A DNA stretch of 26,432 bases. Source: Entrophospora sp. SA101 (taxonomy: Eukaryota > Glomeromycota > Glomeromycetes > Entrophosporales > Entrophosporaceae). The notes beneath the pieces were generated by a model. That model did not search any database. It was not told where the DNA came from and was given only the letters and a program-made list of their open reading frames with translations. The first letter of the stretch is position 1, and each line of letters begins with the position of its first letter. Below, one piece after another: positions 9,565 to 21,663 of this stretch. A program made the translations under genes and the position numbers. The stretch is from the NCBI GenBank assembly GCA_958430865.1, contig CAUDNR010000687.1, forward strand, positions 1 through 26,432, given 5' to 3'.

Positions 9565-10092
9565 TATATATTCAGCAGGAATTACAAGGTAGCAGGATAT
9601 ATTGCGTCTAATTATTAAAAATTTTTCATGGATATGCGTGGTATTTGTCAATTTCATTAACAAGTAGTAATGAATAGATTCACAAGACACACTCTACAAC
9701 TATGGAACGAAATGTAACAACTAATATTACCAGGGAAGAATCACCTTGTAATGGCCAAGGTCCAAATGCACCAATATCACCTATAAAATGAAAATTTGTA
9801 TATCACTAGCATTTGAAGAAGGAAAAAGTACAAACATGTTGGTTTTGTTGTCAGGTTGTTGAACCGTATATGAATCTTGAATGCATGAATTATTATTTGT
9901 AAAAGATCCCAGGATCGTGATCATTGATAGTAAAGCATTGACTTGGCTTCAAATAATGCATGCAAAAACTTGGGATGGTTATAAATAGAAAAATACTAGA
10001 AATGAAAAAAATACCTAATGATAAATGAGATGACTGATTGGATGGCGGTTTTTCATGATTGAAGCGGTAATTGGTAATTAAATACTTGTTGC
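9565..10092 (-). pseudogene. Decayed fragment of an ion-channel paralogue
   Basis: On the minus strand this stretch follows, in order, exons 4 and 5 of the intact channel gene at 12824-16918. From high to low coordinates: ACCAATTACCGCTTCAATCA (near 10075), a copy of the PPPNQ segment (near 10035), a copy of the LFIIILSFSHAF segment and of RPSQYFT (9945-9995), TNNNS plus PDNKTNMF (about 9835-9900), MLVIYKF for MLAMYNF, then GDIGAFGPWPLQGD (about 9740-9782) against GDNSAFGPWPLQND. The S6 helix is broken by a stop after VVECVL (near 9690). The likeness fades through a copy of the NEIE segment to about 9565. Some intron or exon sequence has been deleted, and frames shift repeatedly. The TTTTATAG before GTGAT matches the intact gene's splice acceptor, so this is a genomic duplicate rather than a processed copy. 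Confidence 0.85.
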
Positions 10093-12072
10093 ATTTGTGT
10101 ACTTTTTATAAAATCAACATCATTATTGTCATTTCATTTTGAAATGTCTATTAACATAAATACAGTATGAGATGATTCGTGAAAATATTATTTTGGATTT
10201 TATAAATGTTTTGGAACAATTCATTCTTTATTTTCTTTAATAATATATTTATTTGTACGTACTAAGTAACATTTGCTTTCATTTTCAATTTCAAGTTTAT
10301 AAGTTATTCGAACCCTTGTTTCAATTTATTTTACAAAATAAAATAAAAGCAAGAAAGTTCTTTTGATTTCTTAAAAATCATTTTTTAAATCTTTATAATA
10401 ATTATAATGAGAATATCTGGAACACTACTTTCATCTCTTGGTGTAATTTGGTGCTAAAAAAATGACAATTTAGAAAAATATTTAGATTTTTTGCCTTATC
10501 TTTTTGAATCAAAATCAGACAAGTGGTGGAATGCATGTCTCAATTTTAAACGTTGCTAATGCATTTGCAATCTTTGATAGTTATCAAGATAATTAATACC
10601 ATGGGATAGTTTAATAATTTATGCATTTATTATTTAAGTTGTTTAAAAATAATTGTGGTCAAGAAATCATATTTTTAATGCATTTGATGCACCTATTATT
10701 TAGAAAGTTTGTTATTAATGTGTCACAATTATCAAAGCTGCTTGTTATAAGAAACAATTAATTCCGTGGAATATGGTAGATTAAAACGGGAATAAATGTA
10801 TGAAGGCGATGGCTTATTGACTGATATACTGCTTGTGTAATTGATTTTATCAATAGGTAAGAGGGTGTTTAAACAAATAAATGTTTGTGTGTTAATGAGT
10901 AGGAAAACATGTAAATAAATATATTCCGGAAGTAGGAGGAACTCTAACAGATTAAAAAAAAAGTTCTCGTTCAACACGTTTATCTCTTTGGTAAAATTAT
11001 TTGTAATGTATAAATTGTGGAATTTTATCTTCAACACACGTATTTAATGTGTGACATATTTATACAACAATTGTAATAGCATGAATCCGAAAACTATATA
11101 AATGGCTGAAAGTCAGTAGTAAAAATCACGATTTATATAAGGCCACGCTGTTGGAGAGAAGACCCTGCAGGAGTAACAAGAATTAACTTAATATTAAGCA
11201 ATTAAAAAAAAAAGAAACAATCATTTTTGGGAAAAAAAAAATTTTTTTTTCTGACTAGACTATAAAAAAATTATATATAATATATATAGGCAAAATTTTC
11301 TTTATTGTTTAAATTTGGAAACATATACATGTACATGATCTTCAGAACCTAAGCTATAAACTGATATAAAATTTTGTGCATTTATTATGTACGTTTTTTG
11401 TGTAAAAATTAATAATACCTACGCCCTGGTTATTATTACAATGAGATTCAGTTCCTGTTTCCTGTTTCCTGCTTCTTGTCGTACAATACTTGTTAGGGAT
11501 CAGCTTTGAGCAGAAAATTCCTTGGTTGGTTTCCAGAAACTTCGAACTATTGATGTTTTGTTGTCATTATTAGTATCAGAACTATACATATTGTTCGTTA
11601 TTAACCAAAGTTACCTATTGGTATGTGGTATTTTCAATTTCTTGTTCTTGTTTATTTTAAAATGGTTTGAATTTGGTTGTTCCAATAAATTTGAAAGCCA
11701 CATCAATCGATCGTGTGACAAGAATCAGATTATTATGTATGTTAATATATTAGTATGTATTATGATCATGGGTATTTGTACAACTGTAATTATTTGTCCA
11801 TAATATTTATATTAATATTTATAAAGTAATTGCTATGATTACAATTGATGGATGGTCACTGGGTGAGTGAACATGCCCGTCTCCAACCTATTTATGAAAT
11901 AAAGCTCAAACTTGACGTGAATTTTGTTGTCTTTACGCGGGTTTTATTTTTTTACATTTATTTTTGCATTTTCATAGAATTTAAATAAATAATAATTGCT
12001 GACTTATTTCCAGAAACTGATATTTGGTTTATCCGAAAAATCTTTTTTGTCATGACATTGATGATTAGTTTC

Positions 12073-12105
<33 letters not shown>
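12073..12105. repeat. (TTA)n microsatellite
   Basis: About eleven uninterrupted trinucleotide units in intergenic DNA. Confidence 0.9.
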
Positions 12106-12415
12106 GTTATCACAATAATACCGTTCCGTAATCTTCATATTCAATAAGGGATTTTTTAAATATCGAAAACTTTGTGAATTCGAAGTCGTAACTCGTGTAA
12201 TTCTTAAAGAAAAAGTTAATTTATTTGGGTGGCAAAGTTAATAAAAAAAACATACAGTTTCTAAAATAATATTCAAGACATTACAATGCAAATATCAAAT
12301 TGAAATGCTAACGAATGACCATGCGACGTAATCTTTAAATTACCAGAGTAATTATAAGATTTTTATTAATTAAAACATACATTAAATTCATTTATTTTTT
12401 TCGCCAAGTAGAATT

Positions 12416-12503
12416 ACAGGGCTTCATATATAGAACCTAGTGTCATCCTTTAATCATCCTGGACGATAAGCTGTCTGTTGAGCATGCCATCTTTGAGCCC
12501 TGT
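12416..12503. other. 88-bp segment bounded by a perfect 8-bp inverted repeat
   Basis: ACAGGGCT (12416-12423) and AGCCCTGT (12496-12503) pair exactly. The segment is less AT-rich than its surroundings. It does not fold as a tRNA (no T-arm or D-arm pattern on either strand) and no clear snoRNA boxes are seen. It could be a small structured RNA or a short transposon remnant. Confidence 0.3.
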
Positions 12504-12823
12504 CGATCCAGTAATTATTAATCAAGTTATTTTTAGAAGTTACTATTATGAACAGAATTGATAAACAAACAAAACAAATAAGTAATAATAATAATATAAA
12601 TAAATAAAATAAAATATATAAAAAAAAAATTTTTGTTTGATTCCCAGAAAATTTTATTTGATTCCAAATAAAGACTAAATGAAAAAAACAACACGATTTA
12701 TTTCATCGAGTTTTTTTTATTTTATTTTATTTTATAAAAATTAAATTTTTTACGAGTAAAATATATATCGTATTTATACAAAATTTTAATATTAACATAT
12801 TATTATTTTTTTTTTAAAAAAAA

Positions 12824-15800
12824 ATGGAAGACGACGACAATAACCATATAAAAATACTGGTGACAAAACTAAATGATACAAAAAATGAAGAAACATCACT
12901 TATAAAAGATGACCATTACACTTCAAGTGCAAATGCCGATAAAGACTTGGAAAGTTTAAAGAATACTAGATCTCATAATGGGTGTCCTATTGATGAAATA
13001 AAACACTGCTATAGTTCCAAGTTTTTTATAACACATAGTAGAGAAGATAAGTCAATTATTGTATGGAAGGTTGATCATAAAACAACAGCAATTTGGCAAG
13101 TCGATGCCGATTTTAAATACTCAAGCGAAGACTTTTATGTGGATTCAAACTTGCGTTTAAAAGTGACTGTTGATGATGTTTCTGAAAATAAATTTATGAT
13201 TTTATATAATGACAATAATTCATATTCAAAATATTTTAGTAAGTAAATATTAGCCAATATCAGAATGAATTGGTGTTTAGATTATCCGATTTGACGGAAT
13301 TAGTTTTGGTTATGTTTGAAACGACCTTTTTTTTATAAATTAAAACAATAGATATTTATATATAATAAATTTTCAAATATATATATTTTTTTTAGAATTT
13401 CTTGACTTTACAAAAGGAAAATTCAGCGAAATTCGACTCAAAAGTAAAAGAAATGGAAATTTCCGTCAAGGGGCCTTTACTGAACATAATGATTTGATAA
13501 TGGTAGACCATGATAAATTCCATTTATTTAAATATACAAATAATGATAAGTTGGTTCATAAAGCAACATATAATATCGATAATTATAAGCATCCAAAGAT
13601 TTATATTGTTAAAGATGGGCTTCTAATTTCTAACGACGATAAATTAATTTTACAATGGAACGTTGAAACTAGATCATATCACGATACCTATTATTTATTA
13701 TATAAATATTCCGTTTATACAAATACTTTTGAAAACTCCATCCATACAAAGTTTAATAAAGATAAATCATTAATGATAAACCTACTAAGCAATTCGAAAT
13801 TAATGGTTTATTCATTAAAACACAATATTGCCATTTCATCACGTAAGTATTTATATGCTAATTTATTTTGTTTATATATATATATATATATATATATGCA
13901 TATACTACTATGTAGTAATTGTTATTTAAATTAATAATAATAAATTTTTTCTTGTGATTTGCAGTTCAATTTGGATTAAATTCCAAGGTGGAATCTTTCG
14001 ATTTTATTTATACAAAACATCAATTAGAACTTTTATTAGTAATATCAAGTGATTTAATGACTAATGAAAATAATTATAAATTAATGGATCCTTACAATCT
14101 AGACAATTCTATGGATATTACTAATTATTTTAACAAGTGTATTCTAGAAAATATAGGCGAAGGAAAAAATTGTGATAGTCCATTAAAGTCTGTTTTATTA
14201 GGTAGCAAAATCATAATTATAACTTCCGATAATGAAATCATCATTAAAGAAATCATCGACGAGAAAAAATTAAATATTCAGAAAATCCATTTAAAAAATT
14301 TATATGTAGGGCAATGTTTATATAAAGTACATAAAAAACTTAAAAGCTTTGATAGAGCAAGGAATGGTGTTGTTGAAGGCAGAGACTCAATTAAATGGTC
14401 AATAGAGTATAATTGTATATTTGGGGATATTAATATAAAACTTCAGAAACTCATTGATAAAAAATGGACTATGGTTGACAAATACGCTTTATCTAATTAT
14501 CCTAATGATGAATTTAAATGTTCTAAATTATTGGATAACGACGATTTATTAATAAGAACGGTTAATTACATACAAATTTTATCATTCCATGAACAAAGTT
14601 TGAAGATTTATATGAAGTTTATTAAATATGTTTATTTACATGATGATGATGAAAAGGCTATATCGGAAAAAATTAAATCTTTCAAAGGTTATGATAATTT
14701 CGAAGAATTCTTGTTTGATTGTAAAGGTATTATCAAAGAAAATTCTAAACAATCTTACAAAGAAATGCTTTCTTATATGTTGTATGATAATTTTTATTAT
14801 TTCACCAAATATGGAATGGATATTTTGAAATTAGCATTAGAAGATGATAATGGCATTATCGTAGAAAAAGTGATTGATTCTTGTTTTATTCATTTTGAAA
14901 AAGATGTTCAGTCAAATATTGGTTTGCTAAACATAATTATGTCTCAATTACCCAGATTAGAAAAAAATCATCATAGATTAGTATTGAAATTCTTTGTTCA
15001 AACTTCAATGATTTTGTTCCCCTTCAAGGACCCCGTTGAAAATAATTGTAGTTTTTATAATGCTGATAACAATTATCAATTGATAATTGTTAATAATAGC
15101 AGTTTTAGGGCTTTTTCTGATAGTATTTTTAATTTTTTTAATTATTATTATAAGAAAATTAATAATGATGACGATGACGATGACGATGATTTTGATAATA
15201 ATAGGAGTTTTTCAAATGATGTTAATAAGAATAATGCAGAAATTCATGTTATAAAACTTTTAATACCATACGCTGGATTATTTACTTATGGAAATGTTTA
15301 TTCATCTTGGAAAGAATTCTTTAGACCAAAAATTAGTAAATTCTTTGAATTAGATGTTCCAGAATTATATAAACATAAAGGTGTTGAACTCATATTGGAT
15401 TTTAAGTGGAATAAATTTGGACGCAGATATTATTATGGAATTTGGATTATTTATATAGCATTTTTATTGTGTTTTGCTGTTGCCACTACAACACGACCAG
15501 ATCGACTTACAAGTGATCTTAGGAATTCATTATTAAATATTACTATCATGCTTGGGATATTCCACCTTCATTTTGAAATCAGGCAATTTGCTTACAACCC
15601 CCGAAAATATGCCAGAGACATTTGGAATTTCTTTGGTATGATAGTGTTTTTTTTTAATTTATTCGTCTCCTTATTAATTTATTAATTATATTAACGTAAT
15701 AATTATTCAATAGATGTTGGTGCATACTCTTTACCAATCATCACTTCAATCATTTGGTTGATTAATGAAGAACCACCACCTAATCAGTTGATTTCACTGT

Positions 15801-16918
15801 CTAATTTATTATTAGATTTGAAATTTATGTTATTTTTAAGAGTTTTCAAATATTTTGGAGCATACTTTACAATAATATTGGGCGTTGCAAAAAATGTCTT
15901 TTCATTTCTAGTGATTCTATTTATAATCATCCTAAGTTTTTCACATGCATTTTACATAATATTGAGACCAAGTCAATACTTTACAATCGATGAGCCTACC
16001 GTGAACGATGATCCTAATAATCCTTGGAATCTTGTTGATAAATATTTTACATATTTTACAAATAATAATTCATACAATCAAGATTCATATGCCCTTCAAC
16101 CACCTGATAATAAAACCAACATGTTTGCACTTTTTTCTACTTCAATGCTAGCAATGTATAATTTTCTTGCAGGTAATTTTTAACTTTTGATTTAATTGAT
16201 TGGATTTTAAAATTACTTACTATAACATTAAAAATTATGATAATAATAACAATAATTAATTATTTTATTTTTTATAGGTGACAACAGTGCATTCGGACCT
16301 TGGCCATTGCAAAATGATCCTTATCTAGCAATATTAGTTGTAATATTTTCATTCATAGTCGTGGTATACCTCATGAATTTATTCATTGGTCTACTTAGCA
16401 ATGAAATTGAAATTTATAATAAACGTGAAGCTTTCTTGGCTCAAAAAGCAAAGATGATAGTTGAGATTGAATTATTTTATTTGTTTCCTGAACATCGTCG
16501 TAGGAAAGATTGGTTTCCGGATATATTGTAAATATGATTGATGGATAATTTAATGAATTTATAAATATTTTAATATTTTTGAATTAATATATATATATAT
16601 ATATTTATTTATTTATTTAGAACTTATAATGTACCGATTGATGACATTCGGAAAAAAGTCATAGAGATTGATGGTAGTAACGAAGATCCAAAACCATTTA
16701 TTTCCGATGAGCTTAGAAATATTGTCGAAGTGGCCAAACCAGAAAAGCAAATAAATATTGAGAATAAATTCGAACGATTAGAAAATGATATAAAAGTAAT
16801 CAAAGATCAACTTGAAAGCAACAAGATGGAAATTAAAAATGAACTTAAAGGAATTGAAAATCTAATAAAAGCTTTACTGAATGAGGAAAAAAAAAAATCA
16901 ATGATTAAAAGAATTTGA
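12824..16918 (+). CDS. Ion channel: WD40-like N-terminus plus TRPA/TRPV-like transmembrane domain
   Basis: Exons by GT-AG borders: 12824-13238, 13396-13842, 13965-15635, 15714-16172, 16278-16527, 16621-16918 (TGA). Phases agree throughout, giving 1,179 residues. The N-terminus has WD40-like strands (for example ITHSREDKSIIVWKVD), suggesting a degenerate beta-propeller of about 400 residues, followed by a helical cytosolic part with an Asp run coded near 15166-15190. Membrane helices lie about at residues 776-798 (S1), 810-829 (S2), 848-861 (S3), 870-930 (S4-S5) and 1013-1036 (S6). The pore segment is near 978-1005 (MLAMYNFLAGDNSAFG). YLMNLFIGLLSNEIE and the following helix ending RRRKDWFP resemble the S6 and TRP-like helix of TRPA1/TRPV channels. 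A Lys/Glu coiled coil (about 1120-1168) probably aids tetramer assembly. It is likely a cation channel of the plasma or an internal membrane; ligand and selectivity cannot be told. A broken paralogue lies at 9565-10092 on the opposite strand. Confidence 0.9.
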
Positions 16919-18190
16919 TGTTTTTAGAATTTGTTTCATATATAAATATATATTAATATGTGGTGGTTGGTACAGTGGAGTGATAGAACTCCCGAAAAAA
17001 AAAATATAGATTACCACCACCATCATTTCACCTATTAAATAAATTAATTATAAAATAATTCTTGACCAAAATATTTTGAACCGTCTTCTTTGTAATCTGA
17101 TTTAGTTCGTGAATGTTTGACAAAAAATCTTTTCATCTACCAAATGTTTAGCCTCTGCTACTAAATCAAATATTTCTATTTTCTCATCTCATTAGAAGGG
17201 TCGTGCTGTCTATTCCTTAAAAATTTCCATGAATCTCTTCAGCTCCTAAGCCTATTTCCTGGAACGGGACCCTTCGTTTTTGTTGCATTAGATTCGGCAT
17301 TGATTGAATTCCTAAACTTTCAGGGTTAAATTGAAATAATGGCGCATCATTGTTTGAATCCAAAGTAGGTAGGTTAATGACGTATGATGAAAATTTTGAC
17401 TTTAGTCATTGGCGTAACTAAAGTATCGGCTAAAGGTAATTTCTCACTAGGGCCATTTTGACGATTTGACTAAAGTAAAAGCCCTTGGAATAAGTAAACC
17501 ACTCGACATAATTAAAAACACGCGACGTAAGTAAAAGCACCAGCAATAATGATAATGATAAAATAGGATTATCAAAAGTTCCAAATTATCATTATTGCAT
17601 GTATATTGCAATGATGCAAGAAGAATAATTAATTATCATGAGAGGTTTACAAATGGTATTAATTTGAATTAGAAAGTTTAATTATACTAATGAAACTAAA
17701 TTTTTTTCCGTATACACATTCACTTTCAAAATAAAAATGCCTCTTTTTTTTTACAAATTAAAACTATCATTTTATTATTACATTTTATAAAATGTAAAAT
17801 TAAATTGTCTTTGACTTTGAAATTAACCACGCGTAATAGTAATACGCAATCATATTAATAATGTGTTTGAGCTATCATTAGTGTCTGAATTTGGAACACA
17901 CATAGGCTGGCACGTAGAACGACTTTTACATTGTACACAAGATAGGTTTAGGTGCAATGTTTGTAAATTTTAATTTTGAAGCTTTAAAAGTGATAAAAAT
18001 AGTAAATAAAGAAAAAGAAAAATGCTAAAATTCTTTATTGTTGAAGCATTGGAATGAATCAATGGTGAATTTTTGTTCTTTAAATAATTCGAAAAGAGCG
18101 ATACAATAAATAACTAGGTGATTGTTTGTTACAGACGATATTCTTTGATGGTGCATTGATCGAGTAGTCTAATAAATTACCACGAAAACA

Positions 18191-18200
18191 TATAAATAGA
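18191..18200 (+). promoter_or_regulatory. TATA-box-like site without an obvious gene
   Basis: TATAAATAGA is a near-ideal TATA box. The sequence after it is less AT-rich than the surroundings, but the first ATG (18345) opens only a 19-codon ORF. It may be the promoter of a decayed gene or part of a retroelement LTR. Confidence 0.25.
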
Positions 18201-18656
18201 CCCACTACCCTACTCGCGAACCAAAAACTTGACAGAAAAATTGGTGCGTCAGTTTTACTTTTTACATTGCATTAGAATTCGAGGGTCGAAAACACGTAGT
18301 GCCTAAACGGCATTTTACGATTTGGCTTTACACGTTACGTTCAAATGCGAGGATCGAGGTCATACCCTACATTGTTGTGCAAAAAATTTATTTATTTTAA
18401 TGATTAAAGAGTCGTTATACGAACAATAAACAAACCTGATGTCATTAATAAAGATTAAAAGCCCAAACCCATTCGAGAAATAGATAGTTCGCCTTTCTTG
18501 ACGGATGTACATAATACATGATCGATGAAAACAACGAAAGGAAGCGGTTGGATATAAATGATTGATTGATTCACATGTAATGAAAAAAAAATGATGGCAA
18601 TAAAGAAAATATAACGTTTAAGATTTGATGCATCTACAAAAAAAAAAACAAAATAT

Positions 18657-18722
18657 CATTTACGGCATTTACAACTGTTTCTCAAGCATTTAAAATCAAA
18701 AGATAAAATGTTCAACGACTCC
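18657..18722. repeat. 66-bp dispersed direct repeat, copy 1
   Basis: Matches 19077-19142 at most positions, including an identical AATATCAAAAGATAAAATGTT-like core (here with AAAATCAAAAG). The flanking sequence does not match, so this is a short duplicated or transposed segment. Confidence 0.6.
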
Positions 18723-19076
18723 TAGGAAGAGAAGCTCGACTCAGTTTTGTGAAATACAGATTAGTATTAAATCAGAATTCCATGCCCGAGTAAGCCACCC
18801 AAAATAAAAAAATAAACTTATTTTTATTCTTTCCTATCAATACACGAGAGGATTTTTAAACAAAAAATCTAACTATAATAATAATAATTCAGACCCTGAT
18901 AATCAATTGGATTAAATTTAAAATTAGAAAAGTTGAAATTTTACAACATAAACTATTATTGAAATAACATTTTTATTAGACCTGATAAATTATTCATATG
19001 CATAATATCAATCAAGGCTTGTACATTTCTTTTAGACTTTTTTGATTTAAGAAATTTAATCTTTATATTCATTATT

Positions 19077-19142
19077 CATTCACGACATTTACATCTACTC
19101 TCAGGCAGTCAATATCAAAAGATAAAATGTTTAATGACTTCC
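19077..19142. repeat. 66-bp dispersed direct repeat, copy 2
   Basis: Partner of 18657-18722, in the same orientation and 420 bp downstream. Both begin CATT(T/C)ACG(G/A)CATTTACA and end near GACT(C/T)C. No coding potential was recognised. Confidence 0.6.
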
Positions 19143-20094
19143 ACCATTAATAATATTTTTAGTGCTACCAGGCAACCTTGAAATGACTTATTTTAATATC
19201 AATGTATGATCTGCCTCACTTAGCTGTGCAACAACCAATCCAAAGGAATACACATTTTAATAGACCTTCTGATGTGTTGATGGCATTTGTGATCAAAACT
19301 TTGAACCATTTCCTCATCTGTTTAAAAGGATTAGCTCCATTATGAGTGCCATCATCCAAATTCTTTTAGTTCTACCATTCTAGAGTGTAAAATACCTCAT
19401 AAAACAACAAATTTAAAGTCTTCATTTATATTAAAAGGTTATTTAAATTTAAACACATCATGATAAACTTGTTAATGGCACAAATCCCATTATACAATAA
19501 CCTGACTTTATATTCCTTTTCTCTTGTCTTTACCACAACAATAAATTCATGTTATAATGCAAACCTTTTAGTCAATAGCAGGTCGTGTATCATTAAGAAA
19601 TTCTTCAAATTGACTATATATACCATAATCTTGTATTTTTTGTTGTATTTTGTGGTTTTGCTGCATTAGCATATTTGATGACTTTATCTTCAAAAGGTTA
19701 TTCAAATTTGTTTTTCTAACAGAAATAAAACTTATTAATAAAAATATATTATTAATTTTTGTTTGATGAACTTCAAATAGAATTTAAATTGGAATTCAAA
19801 AATATATTTATCAAGAGGGAGAGTGGATAACTTCTATATGCGCCAAGGATTCTTTTAATTCTTGGGTCGCAACTTCAGGATTCATTGAGGCAGTTGTAAA
19901 AGGAGGGTTCTTTTATTATAATTAAAAGTGTCTTTTAAAGTGAATAATCAGTAAAATAAAACGAATTAGATTTTTTACCATTTTATGTATGAAATTTTGG
20001 AATTGGAATATTTTTTTTGTATTATAAAGTTTATTTTTGAGTAAGTATAAGTAAAATTGGACAATTACATAAATGACACAAGATAAATATTTTA

Positions 20095-20386
20095 TCCCCT
20101 GGGTGATAGCAGATATATATAACAAAGTTATCTCATCCTAGTAAAATCTTGTTATGCCTGCTACCTAAGGTTGCTTGCCGAAACTCATCCAGAAACCAAT
20201 CAGCAGGGTTTCGGCAGGTTACACATTAATTGTTTATTAGAGTTTTGGCAGAGTTTCGCATTTTGAGGTTTCGCCTTTCGGCATAGTTTCAACAGGATTT
20301 TTGATAAGATTTAATATAGTTTTGCTGTGGTTTCAGCAATTACTAAGGAGGTTTCGCCCACAACCTTACTGCTACCACCCAGGGGA
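20095..20386. mobile_element. 292-bp MITE with TA target duplication (Tc1/mariner-like)
   Basis: The left end TCCCCTGGGTGATAGCAG and the reversed right end TCCCCTGGGTGGTAGCAG match at 17 of 18 positions. Each end is flanked by TA (20093-20094 and 20387-20388), the target duplication of Tc1/mariner elements. The inside is less AT-rich than its surroundings and holds many imperfect copies of GTTTCGGCA (for example near 20209, 20260, 20275). No transposase is present, so it would be non-autonomous. Confidence 0.85.
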
Positions 20387-20456
20387 TAAGTGACTCTTAC
20401 TATAGTAGATATAGAAGTATAGATTGTTGATATTGTTGTGCAATTGATTTTGGTGG

Positions 20457-20865
20457 TGTGAGATAGTAAATCTTGGACCTATCAATTACCCGGCCAATTA
20501 AAACGAATTTACTACGACAGTCATGTGATGCGCTAAAATATTACATCACGACCAACGACCATCATTGTAACGGCTGCGCCGCACATTGCGCAGTCTCACA
20601 TGAAAGATTATTCCTATTCATATTTCTATATTAACCTACTCATCTGATGTAAATATTTAATTAGAATTAGTAATTAGTTGATAAGCATATTATTGGAGAG
20701 TAGAATAGCACATATCACATTATTTGTACTGCCCAAGAGGTATAAATACACTTGGCTTTAGAACAAGTTAATAATGATCATTAATTAATCAATTGTTAAT
20801 ATTGTTGATAACAACCTTGATAACAACATAATAAATAACTCTTAATAAATATATAACCTTACACA
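20457..20865 (+). mobile_element. Possible solo LTR of a retrotransposon
   Basis: The segment begins TGTGAGA and ends TTACACA. It contains a TATA box (TATAAATA, 20741-20748) about 125 bp before the end and clustered AATAAA signals (about 20830-20850), the usual order of U3-R-U5. A GC-richer core (20521-20603) holds TCATGTGATGCGC and, inverted, GCGCAGTCTCACATGA. No matching target duplication, second LTR or coding region was found, so the borders and identity are tentative. Confidence 0.4.
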
Positions 20866-21036
20866 AAATAGTCTTTGACTGTAAGTAACTAATAAACCCA
20901 GTGTGATTGACCCACCAGCCCTTCTAATGGTTAATTGTCTAGCCAACCTTTAATTATTAGTTGGGAACCCTTTTAATTATTCAGATACATCTCAAGGGGA
21001 TGCCTTTGGGATATAATTATTTAAATAGAAACTAGT

Positions 21037-21166
21037 GACCATAAGTCAGCAGGTAGGCTGTGTGTCATATATATATATAAATAAAGGAAACTTGACTGTA
21101 AGTCAGTAGGTAGGCTGTGTGTCAAACAATAGAATTAACCATAAGTCAGTGGGTGGACTGTGTGTT
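21037..21166 (+). repeat. Three spaced copies of a 30-bp motif
   Basis: Copies at 21037-21066, 21094-21123 and 21137-21166 share (G/A)AC(C/T)(A/G)TAAGTCAG followed by a GGTAGGCTGTGTGTC-like half, with spacings of 57 and 43 bp. A weaker relative, GACTGTAAGTAACT, occurs near 20878. These may be subterminal repeats of the transposon relic just downstream, since such arrays are common near DNA-transposon ends, but that is inference. Confidence 0.75.
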
Positions 21167-21663
21167 GAGCTTTAAATAGCCTATTAATTAGGAAACTCGG
21201 ATTGCATGCTCACAGTGGCATACAATTGAGTTAAAGTCAGACGATGGCCAGTTTGTATATAAACACATTAGTATATGGTGCAACTATTGCTAATCATCTC
21301 CTAAAATCGAATACCCACTGTATTAATAGCAAGGACAGTGATTTTTCTGCTTTAAGCAGAAAACCGCAGAAATCACAGAAGTATGTATATCAAAAGCAGA
21401 AATGTGAAGAATTATATCTAAAAATGGTTAGGTGCTGGATATCTTCTATTTTTGTAACAGACTGTCACGCAAGGTGAGTATCTTACTATTTTTATAACAT
21501 TTCAATTAAAAAAATTTTCCCATTCATAGAAAGATATCTTTATCCTTTAAATGCTTTTTTACAAAGCAATTGAATATTGTAATTCTTCTGATTTTGGATC
21601 CGAAATTGATTTTACTATAATTTCTCATAATTTTGATCCAAGTGATTTTTACCTAATTTTCAT
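21167..21663 (+). other. Stretch between repeats and hAT relic with a 77-codon ORF
   Basis: An ATG-started ORF at 21244-21477 (MASLYINTLVYGATIANHLL...) is followed by AAGGTGAGT at 21472-21480, a good splice-donor context. It could be a 5' exon of the transposase whose C-terminal part lies at 21664-22092, but no domain is recognised in it and the sequence in between is not clearly coding. Confidence 0.35.

Larger units (their letters stand above)
10093..12823. other. Long AT-rich intergenic region
   Basis: No convincing gene. An ORF at 10732-11037 (-) and an open frame at 11522-11803 (+, no ATG at its start) have AT-driven composition and no recognisable motifs. Features seen are a short TTTCCTG tandem repeat near 11455-11475, a TTA run (12073-12105), a hairpin at 12416-12503, and T/A-rich sequence including a TTTTA repeat (12716-12735) just upstream of the channel gene, where its promoter should lie. 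Confidence 0.6.
16919..20092. other. Gene-poor intergenic region
   Basis: No convincing gene. An ORF at 19460-19669 (+) is hydrophobic and AT-driven. Seen here are a short dyad GTGGTGGTTGGTA...TTACCACCAC (about 16961-17026), a 20-bp perfect palindrome at 17778-17797, a TATA-like site at 18191, and two copies of a 66-bp repeat (18657 and 19077). The minus strand around 19215-19345 is open for about 45 codons (KWFKVLITNAINTSEG), resembling decayed coding sequence of unknown origin. TTGACTAAAGT motifs occur near 17466. Confidence 0.55.

Noticed and set aside
10732..11037. Minus-strand 101-codon ORF
   Set aside because: Phe/Leu/Ile/Asn-rich AT-driven composition, no motif, no exon structure and no likeness to the nearby channel pseudogene.
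12416..12503. tRNA gene suggested by an 8-bp terminal stem
   Set aside because: Neither strand gives D, anticodon and T arms. It is kept only as an unexplained hairpin.
16961..17026. A-box-like TGGTACAGTGG suggesting a tRNA-derived SINE
   Set aside because: No B box (GGTTCGANNCC) within the needed distance and no cloverleaf. Only a short GGTGG/CCACC dyad is present.
17778..17797. 20-bp perfect palindrome TTACATTTTATAAAATGTAA
   Set aside because: Entirely A/T-rich and expected by chance in DNA of this composition.
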